64,000 nt of DNA from positions 61,201-125,200 of the forward strand of contig JAEHOE010000215.1 in the NCBI GenBank assembly GCA_016858145.1. The letters run 5' to 3'. The DNA is from Edaphochlamys debaryana. Taxonomy: Eukaryota > Chlorophyta > Chlorophyceae > Chlamydomonadales. This document shows positions 12,533 to 24,362 of the stretch, one piece after another (the stretch's first letter is position 1; each line of letters starts with the position of its first letter). The translations under genes were made by a program, and so were the position numbers. The notes beneath the pieces are model-generated. The model searched no databases, was not told the origin of the DNA, and saw only the letters and a program-made list of their open reading frames with translations.

Positions 12533-14605
12533 TGGTGCGGTTTCCCCGTACCGGTGGCCAGGGCTGAAGGAGACCCGAGGCCCCGGCCACGAAGTTTCTC
12601 AGCAGAACGGCGCTTGAGCAAGAGGGACGGGAGATAATGTGGTTGAAACACGGGGGAGGCCCAATGAATGGGCGGGACTGACCGGGTTGAGAGAAGAGCT
12701 GCAGGATGTGAGTCTCTGGGTGGCTCCGTACGAAGAGATGTCGTTTAGGTAAGGAAGCGGCAGGTGAAGTGGGACATACAGGTGCAGGCCGCGGAAGACA
12801 ATTTGTTGGGGGTTGAGAACCAGTCTGAATGAGTCCGTGGATCCTGCATGCTCCCCACCCCGTTAACCCCGGGGTGGTTAGTACACTTGCTTTCATCATG
12901 CGACCAACCCTGACACAGGGCTTTCACGCGCCATTAGGGATGAGAAACGGTTGCGGGGGGTGCCCTGAAGGAGCTGTTTCGCCTTTTCTACGTGGGCCAG
13001 TGCTTGGCCTCCCGGGTTGGTGGTGTGTCGCTCGCAACACCGGGCGCAGCATTGTGTATGCGCTTGTCCTGTGTGCTGTACTGCTGAACGGCGGGAGCCG
13101 CCCTCGTTGCGACTTCCTATACCTAGTGCTACGGAAGCACGTGAGCCCCTTTTTGGCCGTTTGCATTGTTATGTGTCGCCTTGGTATGGGCGTGTCCTGA
13201 GAATTGGTGTAAGCTGGATGGTTTCATGAGCTTTTATGACTGGAGACTGAAGTGAGGGATGGGCTGGCCCGTGGGTCGGGTCTTGGCCCTCAGAGCTGGA
13301 CTTCCGGCTCACGGTTTTGTTATTCAGGGAATTATGTCTATGCTTTCGTTAGTAGTATCTTGGTGACGTACGCCTGCCGCGCAAGCGCGGGTATCGATCC
13401 TTTCCCCAGCCAGGCCGTGGAGGCTTCAGGTATGGCAAGACAGCCATCCGGGATTGAGAGAAGAAGGAGCTTTACTTGACCGCTTCAAGAGCGTGGGGCA
13501 GGCACCAAACTAGCTTGAACGTTATGCACTATGAACCTTTGAACCATGCCATTGAAGGCGTGCGCGCATGTGATAAAAGCTCGAGACCCGTGCAGATCTC
13601 GAGCTGTTCTTTGTGGGGCTTTGGGAGTGAGGGGGACCCGTCGTGGGTGCTGCAAAGCGTCCTTGCGTGATGGCGTACCGCGTGCGGTATCTGGGTATTC
13701 GGTGTGGGGTAGGTGCCCGTGGCACTTTGGGAGGGGAGCAGCTGATGTTTGTGGTTTAGGTGGCTGCTGTAACGCATGGCTGCTCTGGATGCCCTCAATT
13801 GCCCTGGCTGCTATCCCAGTCTCTAAATTGCAAGCCGTTCGCGATCCATGCGTGCAGCCGTTCACCACAGATACCCAGATGGACGCGAGCTGTCACGACC
13901 CAAAGCTGTCTTGGCACGCCGCTGCAGGCTACTGCCACATGCGAGCAGCCCAACACTGGCTGCACTGCAGCGGAGTCCGCTGATGGAGGCTTAGAGAGAG
14001 AGCGCAGGGTGTGAAGCAAAGCGCCACACAGTGCAGAGCACGTGGGCACGCTCGGCTCCTGAGCGCAGGGCATTCAGGGCAAGGCAAGGGTAAAAGTAAA
14101 GCTCGTGGCATCACACAATGAGCAGTGCGGCAGTCGTAGCTGATCCCAACGGCTGGGAACTAGGTGCCGTTCTGTGCTGTAGGACAGCCCCCCACACACT
14201 TACATATATCTCACACGCCCACCCTACGCATCCTCAACACACTCTCCGTCGTCGTTACTCATCAGGAACTGGTACTGCAAGCTCCTCTAAAAGCCCGTAA
14301 CTTTCACACGCTCCACAGGAGGTCTTCGAGCACCTCCCAGCAGTCCCAGGGCATGACCGGTACCCATTGATTGAGTTTCGCACCTACTCATCAGGTTTCG
14401 AGTATGCACTTGCACATACGAAGGCACCGTCGTCCACTGCGCCCGAGAGCCAAACACGCTACCGCATCTCCCTCTGGGCCAGAGCCCCCTCTTCCGCGAT
14501 GGCGGCGGGCCGGCTCACTTTGCCCCCATGCCCTCCCCGGCCCTGCCGTCTTTCGCGGCCCACGCGCTACGCCACAACCAAGCGACCTTCGCGCCGTTGC
14601 TGCCC
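12533..14605. other. Intergenic region between convergent genes
   Basis: Holds the 3' ends of the membrane-protein gene (+) and the receptor gene (-). TGTAA occurs at about 13208 on the plus strand and about 14202 on the minus strand, plausible poly(A) signals. A segment near 14012-14095 resembles 35503-35590 loosely (GAAGCAAAGCG followed by similar words). No supported coding region. Confidence 0.5.
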
Positions 14606-17600
14606 TCAAACCCCGCCTCCGTCAGCCTGCGCATGCCGCGCCGGGAAGCGCACGCGAGCCGCGACCGCGGGGTGCAGCTTGGCGAGCGCCCGCCTGCCCC
14701 CCTCCCCCAGGGACTCCACCGCGGCCTCGGACACGAGCAGGTGCGAGAGCGGGGCCTGGTCGGCTGCCGCCTGGGCGGAGGACGCGGCGGGACCGCGGTA
14801 GTGTGCGTCGCCCCGGACTAGGTCCACCTGCGGGGAGGGGCGGGGGGCGGCGGCATGGGAAGGGAGGAGTTGTGGCCTGCAGAGAGACCATGTCGTGGTG
14901 CGGAAACCACAGGTTGAGCCCATGGCAGCGCTAACGAGGACACATCTGCCGCCGCCGATCGGCGTCCCGCCCCTGAGCCTGTGTCCCCGTTCCTCAATCT
15001 CACCTCGACCACGGCCGGGCCCCAGCCCACGCCTGCCCTCAGGCGCAGCCCCCTCGCGATCAGCTGGTCCAGAAGCTCCGCAGGCAGCAGCGAAGAGGTG
15101 GAGGTGGCGGGGTCGGAGCCTGCCGCTGTGGAGGCACGGGAGCTGCCGTGCGCGGGCTGGTCGCCGCCGTGACCGGTCCCCGACGGCCCTCGCCGTCGGA
15201 GCCCGTTCGGCTCTTGCGCCTCCTGTGGTTGGCCGTTGCACCCAGTCCGGGTCAGGGTCGGGCAGAGATGTGCGCGGTGCTGATGAGATCCCACTCAAGC
15301 CCCCATCACTCCCTTGAGCCCAGTTTCTTCTTCAGCCCTCCACTCAGCCGGCCACACATGCCCACTCAGCCGCCCCCCATTCACCTGCATCCCGAGCCGG
15401 GCCGCCATAAGCCGCACCGCCTGCGATGGAGCCTCCTCGAGCAGCGCATGCAGGGACCCCTGGACCGCAGCCGCCTTGGGCACCGCCACCCTAGAGGGCC
15501 GCACCGGGGCGCCCAGGAGGGGCCCGGGCGGCAGAGCGCCGGAGGGAGGGGCCGAGTCCAGAGCGGAAACCGGGGATGCGGAGGGGTCGGGAGGCGGCCG
15601 CACGGGCGCGTCGGCCCCTGCTGGGCCCCCGCCGCCGCTGCCGGCTTCCCCAGGCGTGCGCGCCCCGCCACCGCCGTTGCTCGAGAGACCAGTCTCGCTG
15701 ACGGCCGCGCTGGTGACTGGCCGTTTGCGAGGCACCGACTCGTGAAGGCCGGGGGCACAGTGGGCGAAGCCTGGCGGGATGGCTCCCGCGGCTGCTGCCA
15801 CGGTCCCCACGCCGTACGTGGAGGCCCCGCTGAGGGGCTCCAGGTCGGGCAGGGTCGCATCGTGACCGGGAAGCTGTACGAGCTGCCGTACACCCACGTG
15901 AGAGGGCAGCATGGGGCCCGCACTGCCACTCACGTAGCCATACCCACCACCCCCGCCCGCCGCACTTGGCAGGCCGCTGAAGCCCCTGCTCAGTCCGCCC
16001 AATCCACTGACGCCACCGCTGGCGGAGGGCTCCCCAGAAAAGAGGGGCCCGGCTGTGGATACGGGGACGCCGTGGGGAGACTCCGCTGGGGGCCGCAGCA
16101 CACTGGCACGAACCGGGACGGGCCTGACGTTGGGGCCGAGCTTAGGGGAGGCTGCAGCTGATACAGGCGGCGGTGGCGGCGGGGCCGGCGGCAGGACTGC
16201 TCCTGGCGGCGGTGGCGGCTGCCGGGGGAGCACCAAGCCCTCTGCGGCGGCCCGGAGGGCTGCGAGGAGCATAGAGCCGCGCAGGCCGCACGGCTCGGCG
16301 TCTTGTGAGGACGTGGGGCCGGCTGGGGGCGGTGATGAGGGCTGGGGAGCGGCACGCGAGGGTACCACACCCAGAAACAGCTGCGGGAGGGAAGCGAGGC
16401 CCATGCAAGGACAGTCAAGATGGTGTCGTGCTGGGCGCAAACAGCGGGATCAGCGCACTGCACCCACGTCAGTAGCTCAGTACCTTGCGGGCAGCCCCCG
16501 ACAGCCCCCAAGCCGCTCCGCTCCCCCGTCCCCTGCGCGCACCTGCTCCTCACACAGCTCGTGTAGCAGCAGGGAGGGCGGCCAGGGCGCTAGCAGTCCG
16601 AACGCCAGCACCTGTGCGCCCCACCGCACGGCCGCAGCGGGCTCTGCGAACGCCGCCGTCAAGAGCACCGCCCCCTGCGCCTCGCCGCGACGGCCCTTCC
16701 CGGCTGCCGCGCCGCCGCCCGCACACGCCGCCGCCACCACAGCCCCACGCGTCGTCGCCAGGAAGCCCCCTTGGGCGCGGCACAGCGCCGCGCCTTCCCG
16801 CCACACCAGCCCCGCAGCCTCCGCCCACAGTCCGTGGTTCCAAGCCGCAACCGCTGCGGCGCCAGAGACCGTGACGGCAGCGATGGCGAGGCGGGGGCCC
16901 AGGGGGGCAGCGCTGACTCCGCTGGCTACGGCCAAGGCCCGTGGGGCTTGAGAGTGCGGCTGGCAATTGTGTCTGGGCCCCGGCGAGGGCAGGAGCGGTG
17001 CGGGGGCCCCTCCCGGCGCGGGCAGCAGAGCCCAGCGAGGAGCTAGCTCGGGGGTCGACGCCTGCATTGGGAGCGCAGGCACACGGGGCAAGCGGGGGTC
17101 AGAGGCCAACGCCTTGAGAGACATTGCCGACCGAGGCAACGGACGGCTTGGCAACACCGTGCGACCTCCACGGAGAAAGCGCCAGATGCGTAAGCGCTCA
17201 TCTGCAGTGCCCAAAGTCAGAAGCAAGTGCCATGCTTTCGTGGAAACGTACCATGAACACGTCTTGGGTCTGGGGCAGGCGAGGGTCAAGCCGCAGCACC
17301 CCCCCGTGCCAGAACACCGCCCGCTGAGTCCCCGCGGGCCCGCCTCCGCGCTTGCTGCAGACCAGCAGACCGGCCGGCCCCGAACCGCTGACGTCAGCGA
17401 CAGAGGGTGCCGGTGCCGACGCGGCCGCAGCCAGCACGGCTCCGTGAGTGGAGCCTGAGAGGAGCACCATGCCCCCAGGGGCCGCTGCCGTCAGGGCCCG
17501 GGTCTTGGCCAGAGGCACACCCGTGTAGCGGAAGCGGGAACTGGGGAGGGCAAGATGGGAGCCTTTACTTTAGAGCGTCTTGAAGTAGGGGGAAGATGGG

Positions 17601-20600
17601 AGGCGAGTCAGCATGCTGGGGACAGGGGGCAGTGCTTCCCAGCGCGAATGTGATGGGTGATGGGAGGGGTGGTGGGTGATGACGTAACGCACCTGGGCTT
17701 GTCGTACACGACGTCGGAGGTGCTGTGCACACCCAGGTGGCAGCCTGCGGGCGGCGTGGGATGGACAGCTCAGCAGGTACATGCCTGCCTTGCGGGCTGC
17801 CCTTTCAAAGGTTCCCCAAGCAACTCCAAGTCCCAGACCTGGATTCCCCATAGCTCTCACCGATTCGCACACGCAGACCACACAGGAGCAGCACCCGTGG
17901 CGACTTGGCTCCGTCACCGTGATCCCCGCTCAGCCCGTTTTCTTTGCCCTCCGTGCTGGGCGCGCAGTGGACCTTCTTCTCGTCCTTGCGCTGCGTGAGG
18001 TCGTGAGGCCGCGGGGGTGGTGGGGTTGCCGCCTGCCCTGCCTCAGGGCCCGACCGTGCGGCAAGCTTGCTCGACGCGGGCGTGGACGCCGCCGCCTCCG
18101 TATGGGTGAAGGCGTACGACGCGCCGTACAGTTGCAGCAGAGTGGGGCACGTGGGGCCCCTGGGCTCCAGCTCGGCTGTGGGGTCCGCGCTGGTGGCCTG
18201 GCTGACAGGTGCGTCGACTGAGGAGGGGTGCTGTGGGGCCGCGTCGCTGCCACTCGCCGCAGAGCCCAGGTCCCCTGCCGCGGCCGCACGGCGGCGGCCA
18301 GAGCCTGCGCCCAGGAGCGCGGCGAGGGCGGCAAAGCCTCCGCCCCGTCTGCCTCCGCCCCGCTTGGACCCACAGCCGCTCTGGCCCACGCTGTGGGTGC
18401 GCGTGGATGCGGGTGAGCCTCCGTCCCCGTCGCGGTGCGCCGCCCTCGGTGCCGCCGGGGGCAGCCCTACCGCCTGGCCTGCCCTGCTCTGCTGGCCCCA
18501 GCTGCCACAGCTTTCTGGTGCGGCGCTGGAAGCAGCCAGGGCCGTCAGCGCGCCCACGGGCGACCGTACGTCGGCGTAGGTGCTCCTGGCCCCGGCAGCC
18601 ACAGCCGCAGCCGATGAGGCGGCCGTCGCGGCTGCTTCGCAACCATCCTCCCACGCAAAGTCCATGCGGGGTGGCGGCTCGCACGAGGCCCCATGCGCCA
18701 CGCTTAGGTTGCCCGACCCCGCCCTCCTATGCAGAATCTGCTTTAGGGTCTGGCTCTTGCGGAAGGGCCCCGGTACGAGAGGGCTGGTGGGTTCGTCCTC
18801 TCCAGCGTGCGTTGCCCTTGGCGAAAGGATGGGTGATAAGGGCTGAGCCACGGCTCCTTGGAGCGGCGCGTTGGCGCGGGGCGTTGCGTAGAACGGTCCG
18901 CACGAGTCGACCTGGGCAGACAGGCACGAGCGCGACTCAATAGGTAGAGAGGCGGAGGTCAGGGCTGGACGCCCCGAAAACTGTGCAGCTTAGTGCGTTC
19001 CATGGTCCTTGCCGACGCTGCTACTGCTGCACCCCTGCCACGCCCCTACCTTGAGTAGCTCTGGCGGCCAAGCCACATGCAACAGCTCCGCCTGTGCGAG
19101 GGGGTTGGGCGCGGGCACGAGCTGTCAGGCCGCTCGGCACGACGCGACCAGCTGAGCGGCTCCAAGCATACTGGTACCCCACCTAGCACAAGCGCACGAG
19201 CCAGGCGTACGGTTCCGAGATCACGCACCTGGGCCTCCAGTGCAAACACCAGGGCGTCCTCGGGGCTGTGGAAGGCGAACAGCAGGCAGCCGCTCCCCAG
19301 GGCCTCCGACTCCTCCTGCAACGTGCTCGCCGACGCCAGCAGCCGGCTGCCGCCCCCGGTCCCGGACTCGGCCTGTGCCGCCTCCACGGAGACCGCATCA
19401 GCGCCCTTGGCCTTATGCGGAGCAGGGCGGGTCCCTGCAGGCGCCGCCTCGTAACCGCTGACGGCCGCGGCGCAGCTGCGCAGGCAGGCCAGCGCCTGCG
19501 CCTCCGCCCGGGCCATGACGCCCTCCGGCAGCGCCTCCCACAGTCGGTCGCTGTCCGCCACCTCGCACAGAGCGAGCGTGGTGCCCTCGCCCGCACCGGG
19601 CGCCAGCACACGGCCGAAGCGGCGGCCGCGAGCGCGCGTGCGGGAGACCTGGCGGCGTTGGGGGAGGAAGCCGTTGATGTCGAGTTCAGATAGGGATGCG
19701 CGTGCATGGATAGCTCGCGGACGAGCGGTAGTACAGCTCACCTGCCAGGCAACGCATGCCGCCGTCAGCCCCAGCGCCAGGGACCCGAGCACGCCAGCCA
19801 GCACCGCGGCAACGGTCAGGCCTGTGCTGGAGGTGCTCGAGGTAGAGGCGCCGGTAAGGCGTTGCGGCTTGGGCGCCACAAAGCGGATGGACGCCCTGTT
19901 TGCACGGGATTGCAGGCAAGGGCGCAAAAGCTAGGTGAGGGCTCGAGCCTTCGAGTTTCAAGGCTTAAATTGACGCCTACATCCCCCTGCACATGCGGAT
20001 GGACCGTACACTTGTACTACGGCATCTGTGTATACTGTGTCACACTGCTCCACCTGTACGCGTCGGCCAGGTCTGCCTTTGCGGCTTCGCTGAAGTTGGA
20101 CGAGAAGATCTCCCTGGAGAGAGCCACGGCCTCGTCCAGGGGCAGGGGCTTGCTGCCGGGCACCGTCCAGTCCCCCAGCAGGGGGTGCATGGTCAGCTCC
20201 ATGAGGTCTCGGAAGAGCCGGTCTGGGGAGGAACGGGGGCGGCAGCGCGGCACGTAAGAGTGGGCAAAGATGAATGAACGGTGGGCGAAGAGTGGGCGGA
20301 TGGGCTTTGAGAGCCGCCGCGTGAGTGCCCGTGGGGCATGGTAGGGCATGGTGGGAAACGGGTTGCCAAAGCGGGGAGCACACAGCTGCACGAAGGATAC
20401 CGGTATGCCCACGGCCCACCTGCGATGCGGATCTCGATGGCGACGTTCCCTGACTCGAGGCTCTCCTTCGTGGCGGCCAGAAACTCAGACAGATCGCCTG
20501 GGTGGTACCCGTGTTCCAGCCAAACCCTCCCGTCCAGGTGCTCCGTGCGCGTGGGCCCAAACTCATTGCCTGCACGATTGGCGGGCAGGGACAGCTTCTA

Positions 20601-23600
20601 TGTTAGGCAGACCGCAGTTTGATGTGGGTCGGCGGCCCCCGCCCAACCCGCAGCCCATAACGATGTGGGTCGGCCCCAACTCGAGCAGCCAGCGAGCGCC
20701 CCAACCGCCGGGCGAGGGGCTCCCGGGCTAACCTGGGTCCACAATCATCGACTCGGCCGTGGCCCGCAGCATCGCCACAGCCACGTGGAAAGTGGCTAGG
20801 CGCTGGGGCATGGTCTTGAAGCTGCTGATGAAAAGAGTCTGTAGACGCGACGTGGGGGACGACACGGCGGTCAGCACGAAGTCGAAAGCGCTCGAGGCAA
20901 CGGCTTCCGCTCTGGCCTTTGCAGACTCGTACTCACCTGCCCGCCAGTTGGGGAGTAGGGTGCCCGGTTGACCCACACGTCCACCGACCCAGATGGCGCC
21001 GACCCAGATGCCCTCCATCCAGATGCCCCCGACCCAGATCCAGATCCAGGTGCCTGCCGGTAGCCCGCTGCCACGCTGCTCGCCGGCAGCTGGTGCCGCG
21101 TGGCGAAGGGACAGATGTCGCTGTCGCAGGGCCTCAGTGTGTTGGCCTCCCAGTCCAGGACCAGCTCGGAGCCGGGCAGGACGGTGGTGCCCACCTGAGA
21201 GCGGGATTCGCGGAGGAAAAGGCGGCGGGGTGGCCGAGTTACTGGCTACTGGCGCTGGGCACAACTCAACCTGCTCCCGGCCCCGGCCCGGGTACTGCGC
21301 ACCTTGCCGCGCACCAGGGACCCTGGCTGGGAGCCCGACTTGAACTGTGAAGCCAATCCCAGGGCAAGCGCGCAGCGGCCCTGCAATACCAGAACGGGAA
21401 AGCCGTGAACGGATGCGGAGAGGCTGCGCGCACAGATGAGCGAGGGGCCGCCTTCCGCGGTACATAAGACCTCAGACCCGTAGCTACCTCCTGAAAGAGC
21501 GGCTGCATCAAGCAGGGCGTGGTGGGGGAGTTTCCACGCGTGTCCACTGGCGCCGCAACTTCGGACAAGCGCCGCAGCAAAGCTAGCGTGGCTGGCCATG
21601 CAACGGTGTCGGTCACCAGACTCATGTTTGACTGGGGAGTTTAGCATCAGGGCCACGCCAAGCAAGGGTCAGGTTAGACACCGGGCTGCGAGGGTTCTAT
21701 ATGGCGGAGCCAGCTTGCCCCCCGAGCTGGCCCCCAAGCACGTGCGAGCCCCGTGGTCCCGGCCCTGCCGCACCGGTAGGAAGATGAGCCCTGCGGAGCG
21801 TCCCTTGCTTTGCACAATCGAGGCCAGCACTGCCAGTACGGTGGAAGACGTCCCCTCGCAGGCCTGAAGGCAAGGTCACAGCACACGGCAGCTATCAAGG
21901 CAACATCGCCCTTGGCAGTGTGGATGTGCAGCCCAAGATTGGCCGACCCCAACTGGCACCTCCCCGGCACCCACCGTCCGCCACAGGCAGATCCCATAGT
22001 CCGGCTGTCCGTCTCCGTTGAGGTCTGTTCCGTTGAACCTTGCGGCCACTGCCACCGCCTCCGTCCAGGTGCGGGGCGGGACGAGGCCGGCGGAGGAGAG
22101 CAGGTCACGGCGGTAGTAGAGCTACACAATAACCGCGCGGGCAACAGGGAGGGGGAGGAGGTAAGATGCAGGAGCGCCCGGGGGTTAAGGGGAGGAGAAC
22201 GAACCCTTGTGGACTGAGGCCTGCTTCCGTGACGCATGTGCCGGACCGACCGACCTGTAGCATCTTGCCCAGAATAGGAATACCCTGCTCCAGCAGCAAG
22301 ACAGCGGGGTAGGTGAAGTGTTTAGTAGTACCCGAAGATGCCGGGGTAACTTGAGTGTGTCATGGTGTATCTAGGTGAGAACAGAATAAGCGCCCTGTGC
22401 CCTACCTTGACGGCCCCATCGTATACCGACATGACCTCCCGGAAGAGCGGCAGGAAGCCTGCAATCAAGGCCCAAGTAGAGGTGAACCAAAGCGGGTGGC
22501 TGACAGGCATGTAACCATCCGTGGGGCGTTGGCAGTCCCTCCCACTCCCAGCGCCAGTGCCCGCCGCCGGGCCTTTTCAGCTCACCAGGCCAGTCCAGAT
22601 CCCTGTCCCCAGCTGTAAGCTCCGACAGATCCTGAGGCAGATTGATGCGGGAGACCAGGCTGCCGATAGCGCTACTCGGCATCAGGTAGGCGTGGAAAGC
22701 GCGTGGCGCAGTCTGCAACAACGGGGCAAGGTTCTGAGCAGATCCGGCGTTTGTCCTGGATACATGCCCATGCGGTGCAGGTCTTACTTGGTTGGGAGCA
22801 GCAAAGAGCCCCAGGTCTCTGCGTGTCAAGGGGCGAAGGGGAAGGAGTGGAAGGGGGTGACGGGTGGCAATCAACTCCAGGCGGCCAGAGCATTCGTGGG
22901 TCCAGACGAGTGCCGCCGGGCGCACCTGGATGTCACGAACGGAATTGCGTCTGCCGAGGGCAGCGTCCAGCTGTCCGGAGGCATAGCAGATAGTTAGCAG
23001 ACAGTTAGCAGATAGTTAGCACAGGGCAGTCTAGCAGCGTTCCCGGAGCAAGCAAGCGGCTCACTTGACCGGCGGCAGCCCCGCTGCGTCGGTGAAGGCC
23101 CGGCTGGCGTTGACCAAGAGGTGGGCGAAAGGCACGTCCGGCGCGAGCATTTTCAGCACCTGGGGAAATTAAAGTGGTGTGGGTCCAGGTGGTGCAGGAG
23201 GTGGGGGGGTCGCCCGTCGGGGGAGTCCCCAGGGGGTGGTGGCCAATAAGTAGGCGGGAGGTCAGGCGTTTGAAAGAAGGCTGACATCAAGACGCCTAGT
23301 ACCTGCAGCTCGGGGCCCCCCTCCGCGACTAGCAGGCAGCGGCTTATAGTCTGCTTGACGGTAGGGCGCCCGGCCCCGTCTGCCGCGTTGCAGCTGAGGG
23401 GCGGGTATGTGGCACGCGGGTGGAGTGAGTAAAGGGCCCGGGGTCAACGCGACAGTGCACTCCACACAGACGAGAGCTTTACACAGCACGTGAGGTGCAG
23501 TTATGGGACGCCGAGACGACGTCGCCCATCGCCAGTCTAGTTCACCTGAGGAGTGAGGAGTCCAGCAAGCAGGCCTCCAGGTCGTGCTCATAACTGCTCG

Positions 23601-23664
23601 CTGGCACATCAGCGGCCTGTGCCCGTAAGAGCAACACCAGGAGCGCCAGCCGGAGCCAGCGCAT
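14606..23664 (-). CDS. Receptor-like protein: solute-binding ectodomain, one membrane segment, two degenerate class III nucleotidyl cyclase domains
   Basis: About 25 exons and roughly 1,850-1,900 aa. Exons 5' to 3': 23664-23546, 23393-23303, 23159-23070, 22970-22926, 22712-22586, 22458-22406, 22284-22255, 22121-21975, 21863-21774, 21631-21488, 21380-21303, 21194-20937, one ending at 20733 (start unresolved), 20569-20420, 20222-20054, 19895-19742, 19648-19229, 19091-19050, 18911-17861, 17744-17693, 17540-17252, about 17112-16543, 16380-15385, 15075-15004, 14827-14606. Begins with a signal peptide (MRWLRLALLVLLLRAQAADV). A bacterial-type extracellular solute-binding domain follows (LYYRRDLLSSAGLVPPRTWT, NGTDLNGDGQPDYGIC, GRCALALG, VLPGS, NRAPYSP). 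The membrane helix is at 19830-19750 (TVAAVLAGVLGSLALGLTAA). Cyclase domain 1 runs from TTLALCEVADSDRLWEALPE through ELLHVAWPPELLK, GLRVRIG, HLGVHSTSDVVYDKP to FRYTGVPLAKTRA; domain 2 from AVTVSGAAAVAAWNHGLWAE to GDAHYRGPAASSAQAAAD. Metal-binding and Asn/Arg catalytic positions are absent in both, so a sensing or scaffold role is likelier than cyclic-nucleotide synthesis. One junction near 20940 does not close in frame. Confidence 0.82.
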
Positions 23665-24362
23665 GCTGCGGACCGGCCTCCCACAACGCGAGGATTAGCG
23701 TATATGTTGCCGCCGTTCATTGCTGCAGCTGCACACCGACTTTGAAAGAGCGAGAAAAGAGCTTGTACAAACCATGCCGAGGGCGTGTTGAGTCGCCGTG
23801 TTGTGCTTTGGGCTATCTAGCGTGAGTATCGGGATCACGTAGTTGAGACTGCTGGCATGAACATCGCGCTTAAGCAGGCTTGCCTGAGGCTGAGAAGTTA
23901 GTACTGCTTGCGTGCCGTGCGCGCGGCACGCAGGGGCACGCTCACATGACACCATCGTCCCCGGCGCCGCAGGGCCTCCGATAGCAGTTGGCTGAGCCTT
24001 GCTGAGAAGTGATCAGGGGAGGACCAAGGTGCGACAGACGCGTCTTCCAGCCATCACACGGTACCCACCCCCAAGTCTTGCTCATTGGTCCCTCCGCTTG
24101 ACGCACTATGTCTTGCCCGCGTCATTCATAAAGGGTGCTCAAGGACTTGGACCACTGTACTTGACTTATGTGAGGCCTCCCTTTGCCCCACGCATTATGC
24201 AACCTTTGGCAGGGCACGGAGCTTGCAAGTAAGCGGCGCCAGATTTGGCCCGTGGCGCCCAGCGGACAGCACGTCCAACCTCCGTCTGTTCTCGGTCCTT
24301 AAGTGAAACCGAAGCCCATCCACCCCTCTGTCCGCTCCCGGCACACAGCCACCGCCCACAGC
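23665..24362. other. Upstream region of the receptor gene and 3' end of the NSRP1-like gene
   Basis: Both neighbours are on the minus strand, so this stretch holds the receptor promoter/5' UTR and the NSRP1-like 3' UTR. No gene or repeat seen. Confidence 0.5.
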
